Source of the DNA: Mycobacterium sp. Z3061
GTDB taxonomy: Bacteria; Actinomycetota; Actinomycetes; Mycobacteriales; Mycobacteriaceae
NCBI RefSeq assembly: GCF_031583025.1
Contig: NZ_CP134062.1
Location: forward strand, 4,216,001-4,280,000
Length of the DNA stretch: 64,000 bases
Direction of reading: 5' to 3'
A program made the translations under genes and the position numbers. Shown piece after piece: positions 8,631-17,720 of this stretch; position 1 is the first letter of the stretch; each line of letters starts with the position of its first letter. Under the pieces are notes generated by a model, which ran no database searches, was not told the DNA's origin, and was given only the letters and a program-made list of their open reading frames with translations.

Positions 8631-10030
8631 GCCAACGCCTTACGCGCCTTCCGGCGCTTGACCCGAAGCGCCCGACTCATCTCGAGCAGCCGCGCCGCCC
8701 CATCTTCGATGCCCGACGCGAGCGCCTCGAGGTCGGGAGCCGAGTCATAGTCGCCGGTGATGCCGAAGACGAAATGCTCGGCGTAGCTGACCATCGCGAT
8801 GCCGGTGCGCAACTGCAGTGCGATCGGCGGGACCGGTAGGATCTCCAATACCCGCCGACCCAGCAGTCGCTGCTCGGCACGCGGGCCGGGGACATTGGTC
8901 GCCAATGCGACCACCGCCTTCTGCGGCAGATGGCTGAGCAGTCGAACGGCCCACGCCGAGAACATGAATGGCACGGTGCCGACCGCGGCCAGCATCGCGG
9001 TGCCACCTTCACTCTGCCCGCTGCCCTTGGCATGCTGCAGTCGCTTGTGCACCAGCTCCAGCTGCGTTACCGGGTCGGCCTCGTCGACGGGCAACAGCGG
9101 CAACATCGCCGACACCTCGTTGTCGGTCAGATTGAAATGGTTCGTCCCGCGCACCGACACCGGTACCAGCGTGCGCAGCGAGTTGCGTCCGGGCTTCTCC
9201 CCGCGGTCCAGCAGCAGCTGCCGGTAGCTGGCGGTGATCGCGGCCAGCGCGACATCGTTGACCGTCACGTCGAACGCGTCGCCGACCTCGTGCAGGTCGG
9301 CCAGCCGAACCCGGGCCGCCCGGTAGCGGCGCCTGGTGGTGACCGAGCCGCTCAACGACGTGTCCGGAGCCGGGGTGAGCATGCTCGCCGTCAATTCGGC
9401 TGCACCCAGGGCGGCATGTTGGACGGCGGACGCCGCGCTGACGGCGCCCCGTGCGATACCGCTCACCCAGCTCACCGGGTTCAGGCTCACCTTCGGCAAG
9501 CCCAGCCACCGCCGCTGCGGCTCCTGGGATCCGTGGATCTCGGTGGCGAAGGACTCGCCGCCGCCCTCGTCGCTCAACTTGGCCATCAGCTGCGTGGTCG
9601 CGATGCCGTCGGCGATGCAGTGATGCAGCTTGGTCAGCACCGCCCACCGGTCATCGCTGAGGCCTTCGATGATGTAGCACTCCCACAGCGGGCGCTCCCG
9701 GTCCAGGCGGCGCTCCATCACGTCGGCCACCACGTCGAACAATTCGGTGTCGCCACCGGGTTGCGGCAGCGCGAGCCGGTGCAGGTGCCGGGATATGTCG
9801 AAGTGCGGATCGTCCGCCCACTCCGGTGGACCGATGTCGAGCGGATGGGTCTTGAGCACCTGTGTGCAGCGCGGAATGGATTGCACGCGTTCGGTGAAGG
9901 CTTCGACGAACTCCTCGTTGGTCGGCGGGGGCCCCTCTATGATCGATACCCCGCCGATCGCCAGGCTGACGTGTGGGTCGGAGTCTTCGACTTCGAGGAA
10001 TGCCGCGTCGAGGGCAGTCAGATGCTCCAT
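8627..10030 (-). CDS. WS/DGAT-family O-acyltransferase (wax ester synthase / diacylglycerol acyltransferase)
   Basis: 467 residues from the ATG giving MEHLTALDAAFLEVED, the usual family N-terminus; an upstream in-frame start seven codons earlier is less likely. The catalytic HHxxxDG motif is LHHCIADG, with VNDVALAAI and the C-terminal NVPGPR as further family motifs. These enzymes esterify acyl-CoA to diacylglycerol or fatty alcohol on the cytoplasmic membrane or lipid-body surface, making storage triacylglycerol or wax. Mycobacteria carry many paralogues (tgs genes); which one this matches cannot be set from sequence alone. Confidence 0.92.
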   Translation of the reverse strand: MEHLTALDAAFLEVEDSDPHVSLAIGGVSIIEGPPPTNEEFVEAFTERVQSIPRCTQVLKTHPLDIGPPEWADDPHFDISRHLHRLALPQPGGDTELFDVVADVMERRLDRERPLWECYIIEGLSDDRWAVLTKLHHCIADGIATTQLMAKLSDEGGGESFATEIHGSQEPQRRWLGLPKVSLNPVSWVSGIARGAVSAASAVQHAALGAAELTASMLTPAPDTSLSGSVTTRRRYRAARVRLADLHEVGDAFDVTVNDVALAAITASYRQLLLDRGEKPGRNSLRTLVPVSVRGTNHFNLTDNEVSAMLPLLPVDEADPVTQLELVHKRLQHAKGSGQSEGGTAMLAAVGTVPFMFSAWAVRLLSHLPQKAVVALATNVPGPRAEQRLLGRRVLEILPVPPIALQLRTGIAMVSYAEHFVFGITGDYDSAPDLEALASGIEDGAARLLEMSRALRVKRRKARKALA

Positions 10031-10111
10031 GGCCGCTACTATCCGCCCCAACGGGTGCGCTGGTGAGAGTCAGAAGTCCTCACCTTTCAGGGCCGAACGA
10101 AGGATAGATTG

Positions 10112-11494
10112 ATGCCGATGAGCGACATGACAGCGCGGTTCGCCGAGATCGTCGGCGCGGAGCACCTGCTGGCCGGCGACGGGGTCCCCGAGGACTACTC
10201 CCACGACGAGGAGCTGACGCAGTCGCCGGTGCAGCCGGCCTACGTTGCGAAGCCGGCCACCGCCGAGGAGGTCGCGCAACTGCTCAAAGCCGCCTCCGAG
10301 CACGGGGTTCCGGTGACGGCCCGCGGCTCCGGGTCCGGCCTGTCGGGTGCCGCGCGCCCCGCCGCCGGCGGGCTGCTGATCTCCTTCGAGCGGATGAACA
10401 AGGTCCTCGAGGTCGACACCACCAACCAGGTCGCCGTCGTGCAGCCCGGGATCACGCTGACCGAACTCGACGCCGCCACCGACGAGTACGGGCTGCGCTA
10501 CATGGTTTACCCGGGCGAGCTGTCCGCCAGCGTCGGCGGCAACGTCGGCACCAACGCCGGCGGGATGCGTGCGGTCAAGTACGGGGTGTCCCGGCACAAC
10601 GTGCTCGGGTTGCAGGCGGTGTTGCCGACGGGCGAGATCATCCGCACCGGCGGCAAGATCGCCAAGGTGTCGACGGGCTATGACCTGACGCAGCTGATCG
10701 TCGGCTCGGAAGGCACCCTGGCGCTGGCTACCGAGGTGATCGTCAAGCTGTACCCGCGGCTGGACCACAGCGCTACGGTGGTGGCGCCGTTCGCCGACTT
10801 CGACCAGGTGATGACGGCGGTGCCCGCCGTGCTGGCCGCCGGGCTCGCGCCCTACATCCTCGAGTACATCGACAACCTGACGATGGCCGCAATCATCCAC
10901 ACCCAGAATCTGGAGCTGGGCATCCCCGACCGCGTGCGGGACAGTTGTGCGGCGTATCTCGTTGTGGGCCTTGAGAACCGGACGTCGGATCGGTTGGACG
11001 AGGACGTCGAGCGCACCGGTGAGCTGCTGGCCGAGCTGGGTGCGGTGGACGCTTACGTGCTGGAGGGCGGATCGGCGCGCCGGTTGATCGAGGCGCGGGA
11101 GAAGGCGTTCTGGACGGCCAAGGCGATCGGGGCCGACGACATCATCGACACCGTGGTGCCGCGTTCGGCGATGCCGAAATTCCTTTCTACGGTGCGCGGT
11201 TTGGCCTCGTCGGCCGGCGGTGGTGTGGCGGGTTGCGGGCATGCCGGCGACGGCAATGTGCACCTGGCGATCCTGTTGAAGGATGAGGTGGCCCGCAAGC
11301 AGCTGATGACCGACATCTTCGCGCTGGCAATGGAATTGGGTGGGGCGATCTCCGGCGAGCACGGGCTGGGGCGCGCCAAGACGCCGTACTACCTGAAGCT
11401 GGAAGACCCTGCGAAGGTGGCGTTGATGCGACGGATCAAGGAAAGCTTCGACCCGGCAGGCATTCTCAATCCCGGGGTGGTGTTCGGGGAGTAA
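10112..11494 (+). CDS. FAD-linked oxidase / D-2-hydroxyacid dehydrogenase (GlcD-like)
   Basis: 460 residues; ATG 10112 follows AAGGAT by a normal distance (ATG 10118 is an alternative). It has a PCMH-type FAD-binding domain (VTARGSGSGLSGAARP, then GGNVGTNAGGMRAVKYG) and a C-terminal cap with the metal/substrate motif GCGHAGDGNVH and the closing SGEHGLGRAK. This is the glycolate oxidase subunit D / D-lactate dehydrogenase family, oxidising 2-hydroxyacids to 2-oxoacids. No GlcE or GlcF partner is adjacent, so it may act alone. Confidence 0.88.
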   Translation: MPMSDMTARFAEIVGAEHLLAGDGVPEDYSHDEELTQSPVQPAYVAKPATAEEVAQLLKAASEHGVPVTARGSGSGLSGAARPAAGGLLISFERMNKVLEVDTTNQVAVVQPGITLTELDAATDEYGLRYMVYPGELSASVGGNVGTNAGGMRAVKYGVSRHNVLGLQAVLPTGEIIRTGGKIAKVSTGYDLTQLIVGSEGTLALATEVIVKLYPRLDHSATVVAPFADFDQVMTAVPAVLAAGLAPYILEYIDNLTMAAIIHTQNLELGIPDRVRDSCAAYLVVGLENRTSDRLDEDVERTGELLAELGAVDAYVLEGGSARRLIEAREKAFWTAKAIGADDIIDTVVPRSAMPKFLSTVRGLASSAGGGVAGCGHAGDGNVHLAILLKDEVARKQLMTDIFALAMELGGAISGEHGLGRAKTPYYLKLEDPAKVALMRRIKESFDPAGILNPGVVFGE

Positions 11495-11497
11495 GGG

Positions 11498-11893
11498 TCA
11501 ACGGCCGAGCGTCTCGATCGCACAACGGACGCCCGAGGCACGCGACAGGCGTGCGTCGGCGGTTACCAGGGCAACAGCCAGCGTCTCGGCCAGCGCGATG
11601 TATGCGGCATCATAGGACGTGACCGTATGCCTTAGCTCCCATATGCGCTGCAACACAGGCTGATGCGAGCAACGTCTTAGCGGTAGATCCAACAAATCTT
11701 CGACCGCGCCTTTGGCCCTTCGAGCGGTCATCAGTCGCGCGGTGACCTGGTGGCGCCACACCGAAACGACCTCAAGGTCGATGAGTTCAGGTGCAGTCAG
11801 AACCTCCCCGCTCAGACGCTCCCGGTAACGGTCACCGTCGTTTCCGTCGTCACCCAGTGCTACGGCCAGGACGCTCGCATCAACGACGATCAC
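11498..11893 (-). CDS. vapC: VapC-type PIN-domain toxin (ribonuclease)
   Basis: 131 residues with the PIN acidic quartet D5 (IVVDAS), E41 (IDLEVV), D95 (SYDAAY) and D113 (TADARL), which hold Mg2+ for RNA cleavage. Family members cut specific tRNAs or rRNA and stop growth. Its start lies 14 bases inside the antitoxin gene, the usual translational coupling of vapBC. The allele number is not assignable from sequence alone. Confidence 0.93.
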   Translation of the reverse strand: MIVVDASVLAVALGDDGNDGDRYRERLSGEVLTAPELIDLEVVSVWRHQVTARLMTARRAKGAVEDLLDLPLRRCSHQPVLQRIWELRHTVTSYDAAYIALAETLAVALVTADARLSRASGVRCAIETLGR

Positions 11894-12110
11894 GTTCGGC
11901 CCGGACGTGTTCGACGGCAGCCTTGGCCGATACCCGACCGCCGCGGCGGGACGCCACTCGGTCGAAGACCTCTTCCAACGTGGGTTGGTTTGCCTCGTCG
12001 ATCAGGCGGCTTCGAAGGTACTCCTGCAGTGATTGATGAGCCCGGGCCGCGCGTTCTCGTAACACTCGGTGAGTGTCTTCTGGAACATCCTTGATCTGCA
12101 CGCTGGGCAT
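11880..12110 (-). CDS. vapB: VapB-type antitoxin
   Basis: 76 residues. The N-terminus (PSVQIKDVPEDTHRVLRERA) is a ribbon-helix-helix DNA-binding segment of the FitA/VapB kind, and the basic, flexible C-terminus (SRRGGRVSAKAAVEH) would wrap the toxin. It has no Shine-Dalgarno; the upstream promoter places transcription start at the ATG, so the message is probably leaderless. Confidence 0.92.
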   Translation of the reverse strand: MPSVQIKDVPEDTHRVLRERAARAHQSLQEYLRSRLIDEANQPTLEEVFDRVASRRGGRVSAKAAVEHVRAERDRR

Positions 12111-12145
12111 GGCGCCATTTTGGCGCTACTGGCGCCATATCGCAA
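12108..12145 (-). promoter_or_regulatory. vapBC promoter with overlapping operator palindromes
   Basis: On the minus strand, TTGCGA (12145-12140), a 17-base spacer and CAAAAT (12122-12117) are followed 6 bases later by the vapB ATG. GGCGCC palindromes lie at 12111-12116, between the -10 and the ATG, and at 12131-12136 in the spacer, 20 bases apart (two helical turns). This fits autorepression by a VapBC complex spanning two sites. Promoter and operator roles are inferred from position. Confidence 0.65.
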
Positions 12146-12357
12146 GTCGATCGCCATCGGGTATTCACATCACCGCGCGACTACCGTAGGCAGTCAGGGA
12201 TAACGACGACGGAGAGGGTCCCGTGCCGCCGGATCCGGTTCTCCGACCTGCCCGCGATGGGGACGCCAATAGCGTGGTCGCGCAGACGCGGGCAGACGAC
12301 TTGTCAACTCTACCAAGGACTCGTGTGGTCCGTGAATCCTGTGACTATCCACGAGGC

Positions 12358-12666
12358 CTAGCGCAAGTACACCAACGCGTTATTACCGCCCTGGCATACG
12401 GATCCGGCGGCCGTACACGTCATCGAATACGTTCGGCCGGTCACTGGGCTGTAGACGTCGAACGGCGCCGAGCCATTACCAATTGCGTGATAAGTCTCCG
12501 CGGTCTTCAACGCGAATTCGCACGAGGTGTCCGAGTTGCCGGCGTAGACCGACGCCCCGCGACTGGACTTGCCGCAGTAGGTGTCCGCCATCGCCACCGG
12601 GGCCACGGTGACTGTCACGACAACCGTGAAGGACACGGCAGCAGCGCCGAGAATGTGCTTGATCAT
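12358..12666 (-). CDS. Small secreted protein with conserved cysteines
   Basis: 102 residues from the ATG preceded by GGAGGTCGAGTC. Residues 1-27 form a Sec signal peptide (MIKHILGAAAVSFTVVVTVT, then APVAMA before the cut). The mature part has four cysteines (CGKSS, TSCEFA, MTCTAA, SVCQGG), probably two disulfides, and ends NNALVYLR. It lies 56 bases downstream of a receptor kinase on the same strand. It shares the spaced pattern F-D-V-x2-P-x2-G-x2-Y with that kinase's extracellular domain, so the two may be related or interact. Function unknown. Confidence 0.8.
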   Translation of the reverse strand: MIKHILGAAAVSFTVVVTVTVAPVAMADTYCGKSSRGASVYAGNSDTSCEFALKTAETYHAIGNGSAPFDVYSPVTGRTYSMTCTAAGSVCQGGNNALVYLR

Positions 12667-12722
12667 GACTCGACCTCCACCCGCAAAAGTTGATCCGCCG
12701 CCGAGCAAGAACCCGCAGGACC

Positions 12723-14138
12723 TCAACCCGCCCCGGCGTACTGCAACGCCGGCTCCGCCGAATCAACATGACTACCACTGAGAATGGTAAGCATCTCCGG
12801 ACGAATCTGGTAGCGCACCCCGTTCGCCGGATTCACCACGTCGAACCCGCCGGAAGCCCTTACGGCACCGCTTAATTCGATATGCGCGCCGTCGCTGATC
12901 CGCTCGCCGCGGTAGTAAAAGCTGTCCGAGCCAGCCTGACACACCACCACCAACGACTTCGCGGTCCGCAGCACCGCCGCGGGCGGACTGCCCGGGTCAC
13001 ACCGCGCCGTATGCCCGACGAAGCCCAACGCGTCGGCGCCATCCACCGGCCGGGACAAGGACGGGGCCACAGAACTACCCGGCAACGCCGACTGCGCCGA
13101 CGGACCCGACCGGCCGCCGAAGGCCAACACCGCCGCCAACACGGCCGCGATCACCAGCATCAGCGCCGCAAGGCCGCCCACCAAAAACGGCAGCCGACTT
13201 CGCCGCGAAGCCACCGGCGCAGGAGCCGGTGAAGGATACGGACTGAAACCGGTGTCCTCGGGATTGGGGTAATCGGTGGCGAATGGCCGCGTGCCCGACG
13301 GCGGGTTCAGCACCGCCGCGGCCGACCGGGCCAGCTCGCCGGCCGAAACGAACCGTGCCGCAGGCTGTTTGGCCATCCCCTTCGCGATCACCCCGTCGAA
13401 AGCCCGAGAAACGCCGCGGCGCATGATGCTCGGCCGCGGCGGCGCCGAGAAGAGGTGCGCGCTCATCACCGCGGCGGGTTCGGGAAAGTCGAAAGGTGTT
13501 CTGCCCGTCAGACATTCGTATAACAGGCAGGCCAGCGAGTAGACGTCGGTTGCCGGCCCGACCCAGTCTCCGTTGAAGCGCTCCGGCGCCATGTACAGAT
13601 ACGACCCGATCGGCAACCCCGCGCCCGTCAAACTGGGATCCCCGCCGCCGCGGGCGATGCCGAAGTCGACGAGATAGGCAAATCCGGCCGCGTTGATCAA
13701 CACGTTCTCGGGCTTGACGTCGCGGTGCACCAAGCCGTCCGCGTGGGCGGCATCGAGCGCCGACGCCACCTGAGCGACGATGGCCACCGCATCCGCCGGC
13801 GCCAGTGGACCGCGAGCCTGCAGCATGTCACGCAGGCTGCCGCCGTCCACCAGGCGCATGTCGATGAACAGCACTCCGCCGATCGCGCCGAAGTCATGCA
13901 CCGGGATGACGTGCGGTTCCTTCAGCCGCGCCGCGATCTGCGACTCCCGCCGAAACCGCTCCTGATATTGCGGGTCGGCGGCCAGATCCGGGCGCAGCAG
14001 CTTCAGCGCCACCATCCGCCCGCGAACGGTGTCGAAGGCCCGGTACACCTCGCCCATACCGCCCGTGCCCAGCACGGATCGCAGTTCGTACGGTCCGAAT
14101 CGGGTCCCGACACGCGACCCGCCACGCGGCGAAGTCAT
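12723..14138 (-). CDS. Receptor-type serine/threonine protein kinase (PknB/PknF class)
   Basis: 471 residues from the ATG giving MTSPRGGSRVG. The intracellular kinase domain occupies about residues 15-275: glycine loop LGTGGMGEVY, K46, HRDVKPEN, DFGIARG and MAPERF, so it should be active. A linker leads to one transmembrane helix (LVGGLAALMLVIAAVLAAVL, about residues 325-350). The extracellular domain of about 110 residues has two cysteines (ARCDPG, VVVCQAG) and the motif FDVVNPANGVRY. The divergent TetR gene starts only 32 bases away. The ligand is unknown; the small secreted protein downstream is a candidate partner. Confidence 0.92.
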   Translation of the reverse strand: MTSPRGGSRVGTRFGPYELRSVLGTGGMGEVYRAFDTVRGRMVALKLLRPDLAADPQYQERFRRESQIAARLKEPHVIPVHDFGAIGGVLFIDMRLVDGGSLRDMLQARGPLAPADAVAIVAQVASALDAAHADGLVHRDVKPENVLINAAGFAYLVDFGIARGGGDPSLTGAGLPIGSYLYMAPERFNGDWVGPATDVYSLACLLYECLTGRTPFDFPEPAAVMSAHLFSAPPRPSIMRRGVSRAFDGVIAKGMAKQPAARFVSAGELARSAAAVLNPPSGTRPFATDYPNPEDTGFSPYPSPAPAPVASRRSRLPFLVGGLAALMLVIAAVLAAVLAFGGRSGPSAQSALPGSSVAPSLSRPVDGADALGFVGHTARCDPGSPPAAVLRTAKSLVVVCQAGSDSFYYRGERISDGAHIELSGAVRASGGFDVVNPANGVRYQIRPEMLTILSGSHVDSAEPALQYAGAG

Positions 14139-14170
14139 CACCCGATCCTTCCACACGTAGGCTGCGGTCT

Positions 14171-14713
14171 ATGGCGACCAGCAGCCGTCTCACGGTGGAC
14201 GATTGGCTGCAGGCGGGCTACGCGACGGTGGCCGACGAAGGCCTCAATGCCCTCAAACTCGACCGGCTCTGCGCGCGCCTGAACGTCACCAAGGGCAGCT
14301 TCTACTGGCATTTCGCCGACATGGCGGCCTACCGCAAGGCCCTGATCGAATCCTGGACCCGGCTCAAAGACGACGAATTGCGCGAGATCGAGCAACTCGG
14401 CGACACCGAACCACGCGAACGGTTGTCCCAGATGATCGCGCTGCTCATCAAGCCGACCCACTGGACTCTGGAACGCGCCATGCGCGAGTGGGCGCGATCC
14501 GACGAGAACATTGCCGCCGCCATCCGCGCCGCCGACGGCCGGCTGTTCAAGCAGGTGCGACGCGCCTTCCGCGACTTCGGATTTGATGCCGACGAAGCCG
14601 CGCTGCGCGCCGGAACCACCTTCGCCGCCGGCATCGGCCTGCTGCATCTCTCGGTCGGCACACCGGAAAAGCAGCAGCGCGAGAAATTCCTGGACTTCCT
14701 GCTCCGCCCGTAA
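14171..14713 (+). CDS. TetR-family transcriptional regulator
   Basis: 180 residues. The helix-turn-helix is LKLDRLCARLNVTKGSFYWH near residues 29-48, with FYWHF typical of TetR proteins; the rest is an all-helical ligand domain. The flavoenzyme gene starts 31 bases downstream, with a perfect inverted repeat in between, so that gene is the likely target. Inducer unknown. Confidence 0.9.
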   Translation: MATSSRLTVDDWLQAGYATVADEGLNALKLDRLCARLNVTKGSFYWHFADMAAYRKALIESWTRLKDDELREIEQLGDTEPRERLSQMIALLIKPTHWTLERAMREWARSDENIAAAIRAADGRLFKQVRRAFRDFGFDADEAALRAGTTFAAGIGLLHLSVGTPEKQQREKFLDFLLRP

Positions 14714-14720
14714 GCACGAC

Positions 14721-14738
14721 CATACCCAAAGGTATGGT
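14721..14738 (+). promoter_or_regulatory. Inverted repeat overlapping a -10 element, probable TetR operator
   Basis: CATACC (14721-14726), four bases, GGTATG (14731-14736). The right arm overlaps TATGGT (14733-14738), a good -10, six bases before the ATG at 14745, which implies a leaderless transcript. Binding here would block the promoter. The regulator is inferred from proximity. Confidence 0.5.
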
Positions 14739-14744
14739 GAAACC

Positions 14745-15890
14745 ATGACGGCTATCAATGACGATTTCGTCGACCGCCTCCAGCAGCGCGCCCAGGAAGC
14801 CGAACGGCTGCGCCGGCTCCCCGACGCCACCGTCGACGAACTCCGCGAGTCCGGCTTCACCGAGCTCCTCAAGCCCAAAGGCTACGGCGGCCAACAAGCC
14901 GAATTCGCAGCCATTTTCGACCCGGTCCGCCGGATGGCCCACGGTTGCGCCTCCACCGCCTGGACCGCCGCGTTCTACACCCTGCACACGTGGATGCTGT
15001 CCCTGTTCGACGAGCAGGCCCAGGCCGAAGGCTTCGCGACGCAGCCCTTCTTCGCGTCGGCCCCGCTCGCCCCCACCGGCCGCGGCACACCCGCTGACGG
15101 CGGGGTCACCCTGAGCGGACGCTGGTCATGGGCCACCGGCGTGATGCACGGCAACTGGGCCATCGTCGGCGCACTCTGCGGCCCGGACGACGGCATCTAC
15201 CCGGCGCTCGCGCTCATCCCGGCCGACGACATCAACATCGTCGACGTCTGGCACACCGACGGCATGTGCGCCACCGGATCCAACGACATCGTCGCCGACC
15301 ACGTCTTCGTCCCCGAGCACCGCCTGGTCAAGATCACCGACATCTACGCCGGCACCACGCCCGGCGCCCGGCTGCACGACGCGGACGTCTACCGCTGGCC
15401 CCTGGTGCCCGCACTCGCGCTCTCCGCCGCAATGCCGGCCCTCGGCGCCGCTGAACGCGTCACGGAGATCTACACGCAGCGCCTCAGCGAACGCGTCATC
15501 GCCTACGAGGGCACCAGCCAGAAGGACAAGCCCGCCGCCCAGGCCCGCCTCGGCCAGTCCCGCGTCCGGCTGCGCGCCCTGCACGGCCTACTGCAGGACA
15601 CCACCGGCCGCATCGACGACATCCTGGCCAGCGGCAACAACGTGCCCCGCGCGGTGCGCGCCGACGCCCGCCTGGCCGCCGCACACATCGTCAAAGAATC
15701 CCGCGGCGTCATCGCGGATCTCCTCGAAGCATCGGGCGCCAGCGCCCACTTCCTCGACAACCCGCTGCAACGGACCAAGCGCGACGTCGACGTGATCAGC
15801 GGGCACGTGATCTTCGACTACGACACCAGCCGAGAACTGTCCGGCGCCTTGGCAATTGGGCTCAAGATCCCGCCGACCGCGATGGTCTGA
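14745..15890 (+). CDS. HsaA-like flavin-dependent monooxygenase (acyl-CoA dehydrogenase fold)
   Basis: 381 residues. N-terminal helices (VDRLQQRAQEAERLRRLPDA), FTELLKPKGYGG, a middle beta domain (LSGRWSWATGVMHGNWAIVG) and the C-terminal helical domain match the group D flavoprotein oxygenases (HsaA, HpaB-like, DszC-like), which use reduced flavin from a separate reductase. It lacks the catalytic Glu context of true acyl-CoA dehydrogenases. No reductase is adjacent. The TetR gene upstream probably regulates it. A paralogue lies at 47687-48871. Confidence 0.82.
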   Translation: MTAINDDFVDRLQQRAQEAERLRRLPDATVDELRESGFTELLKPKGYGGQQAEFAAIFDPVRRMAHGCASTAWTAAFYTLHTWMLSLFDEQAQAEGFATQPFFASAPLAPTGRGTPADGGVTLSGRWSWATGVMHGNWAIVGALCGPDDGIYPALALIPADDINIVDVWHTDGMCATGSNDIVADHVFVPEHRLVKITDIYAGTTPGARLHDADVYRWPLVPALALSAAMPALGAAERVTEIYTQRLSERVIAYEGTSQKDKPAAQARLGQSRVRLRALHGLLQDTTGRIDDILASGNNVPRAVRADARLAAAHIVKESRGVIADLLEASGASAHFLDNPLQRTKRDVDVISGHVIFDYDTSRELSGALAIGLKIPPTAMV

Positions 15891-15899
15891 GGCGACCCG

Positions 15900-17570
15900 C
15901 TACGCGCCTAGTTGCCTCAACAGCGACACGATGCTGAACAGACCCGCGACCCGGTTGCCGGTGTTCAGCAAGCCGGTGACCAGGCTGGCGGTGTTGGGGT
16001 TGGCGGCGCTCGTCACCGCTGTGTTGAAGAACCCGGATAGCTGCCCGTCCCCGAGGCTGCCGCCGCTGGCCGAGTTGAAGAAGCCCGAGTTGCGTCCGTT
16101 GAATCCCGTTCCTCCCGCAGCCGTATTGAAGAAGCCCGACGAGCCGGTACCGGTGTTGCCGAAGCCCGAATTCGGGCCGGGTTGGTCGGTCACGCTACCT
16201 ACGCCGGTGTTCAGGCTGCCGGAGTTCCACAAGCCGGTATTCGCACTTCCCGAATTTCCCCAACCCGTGTTAGTGCTTCCCGAATTCCAGAATCCGGTGT
16301 TGCCGCCGAGTGCGGTGCCGCCGGCATTCCCCCAGCCGGTATTCACCTGACCCGCGTTGAAGAAGCCGGTGTCCAACGCCCCCGAGTTGCCCAGCCCGAA
16401 GTTGCCGTTGCCAGCGTTCCCGATGCCGATGTTGCCGAAGCCGGATTGTCCGATGCCGATGCCTTGAATCTTGCCCACATCGGCAGGAATGGTGTTGAAA
16501 CCGGAGTTGAAAATGCCGACATTGCCGTCACCGGAGTTGAAGAAACCGATGTTGTGGGTGCCCGAGTTACCGAAGCCGATATTTCCGGCGCCCGAATTCA
16601 GGCCGTTGAACACGAACTGGGCCGTCGCCGAGTCGTAGTAGATACCCCCGACACCGACCAACTTGTTGCCGGTGAGACCAAAGCCGACGTTGCCATTGCC
16701 CGTATTCCCGGCGCCGACGTTGAGGTCGCCATGGTTCCCGATGCCGAAGTTTCCGTTGCCAAAATTCCCAAAGCCGAAGTTCGCGCCCGGGTTGGTGCTG
16801 GTGGCGGGGTTGCCAAGGTTGCCGAAGCCGATGTTGTCATTGCCCCGGTTGCCGCTGCCGAAGTTGTTATTGCCAAGGTTCCCGCTGCCGATGTTCCCAT
16901 TGGCCGCCAGCCCAACCCGGCCGTTTCCGCCGCCGAGGTTTCCGCTTCCCGTGTTTCCGCTACCGAGGTTGGCGTTGCCGTTGTTGCCGTTGCCGATATT
17001 GCCGTTACTGCCCGGCCTGTTCCCGATGCCGAGGTTGAACGGCAGAGCCTGCAACAGCTGCTCGAACGGGTTTAACCCGGCGGCGGCCGCTGCTGCGCTG
17101 GCGTGGTATTCGGTCATGGCGGTGACGTCGGCGGCCCACATCGCCTCATAGTCGGACTCGAAAGCAGCGATCGCCGGCCCGAAGATGCCCAGAAAATTCG
17201 AGCGAACCAGCTGCACGAACGCGCTGCGGTTGGCCTCCACCAGCAGCGGATGCACCGTCGCCAACTGCGCGGCCTCGAACGCGCCAACCACCGCCTGAGC
17301 CTGCGCCGCCGCACCCGCAGCACTCGCCGACGCCGCGCTCAGCCACCCGGCATACGGCGCGGCCGCGGCGGTCATGGCCGCCGCGGCCGGGCCCTGCCAT
17401 GCCTGACCGGTCAGGCCTGAAGTCACCGAGGAGAACGAATCCGCCGCCGTGCCCAACTCCTCGGCCAATCCGTTCCACGCCGCCGCCGCGTCCACCATCG
17501 GCGCAGAACCGGCACCACTGAACATCCGCAACGAATTGATCTCCGGCGGCAGCATAGGAAAACTCACCAT
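15900..17570 (-). CDS. PPE family protein, MPTR subfamily
   Basis: 556 residues from the ATG with GGAGGTC five bases before it. The PPE domain (about residues 1-175) begins [20 protein letters not shown] and includes the [10 protein letters not shown] turn. It is followed by a long run of NxGxGNxG-type pentapeptide repeats (about residues 180-370) and then [13 protein letters not shown] / SGFFNTA variants to the end. PPE proteins are exported by ESX (type VII) systems, usually as PE-PPE heterodimers, and act at the cell envelope. No PE or ESX gene is adjacent, as is usual for the MPTR group, which is expanded in slow-growing mycobacteria. Confidence 0.95.
   Translation of the reverse strand: MVSFPMLPPEINSLRMFSGAGSAPMVDAAAAWNGLAEELGTAADSFSSVTSGLTGQAWQGPAAAAMTAAAAPYAGWLSAASASAAGAAAQAQAVVGAFEAAQLATVHPLLVEANRSAFVQLVRSNFLGIFGPAIAAFESDYEAMWAADVTAMTEYHASAAAAAAGLNPFEQLLQALPFNLGIGNRPGSNGNIGNGNNGNANLGSGNTGSGNLGGGNGRVGLAANGNIGSGNLGNNNFGSGNRGNDNIGFGNLGNPATSTNPGANFGFGNFGNGNFGIGNHGDLNVGAGNTGNGNVGFGLTGNKLVGVGGIYYDSATAQFVFNGLNSGAGNIGFGNSGTHNIGFFNSGDGNVGIFNSGFNTIPADVGKIQGIGIGQSGFGNIGIGNAGNGNFGLGNSGALDTGFFNAGQVNTGWGNAGGTALGGNTGFWNSGSTNTGWGNSGSANTGLWNSGSLNTGVGSVTDQPGPNSGFGNTGTGSSGFFNTAAGGTGFNGRNSGFFNSASGGSLGDGQLSGFFNTAVTSAANPNTASLVTGLLNTGNRVAGLFSIVSLLRQLGA
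16060..17040 (-). repeat. MPTR coding repeats (NxGxGNxG)
   Basis: Degenerate repeat units of about 15 and 30 bases inside the PPE gene, reading as N-x-G-x-G on the coding strand. They are coding, not intergenic, and prone to recombination and to sequencing or assembly error. Confidence 0.85.
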
Positions 17571-17720
17571 GATTGACCTCCTACCGATTCCCGGCCGCCC
17601 CGATGCGGCCATGCCCGAAAGGAATCGAGTCACCCCAGCGCAGATGCTAGGGAGGCGGGCGATGTGTATAGAAGGGACCAAAGGCCCCAACAAGCAGAGG
17701 ATTTGGACGGTCGCGGCCCG

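Noticed and set aside
12223..12693. Plus-strand frame of 156 residues with a purine-rich site before its GTG
   Set aside because: It lies antisense to the small secreted protein, which has a clean signal peptide and Shine-Dalgarno; the 156-residue translation has no recognisable family and is rich in Arg, typical of an antisense frame.
16060..17040. Regular repeats that could suggest a CRISPR array
   Set aside because: Units are degenerate, in frame and without unique spacers; they are MPTR coding repeats.
16182..17075. Long plus-strand frame opposite the PPE gene
   Set aside because: Its repetitive protein is only the complement of the MPTR coding repeats.
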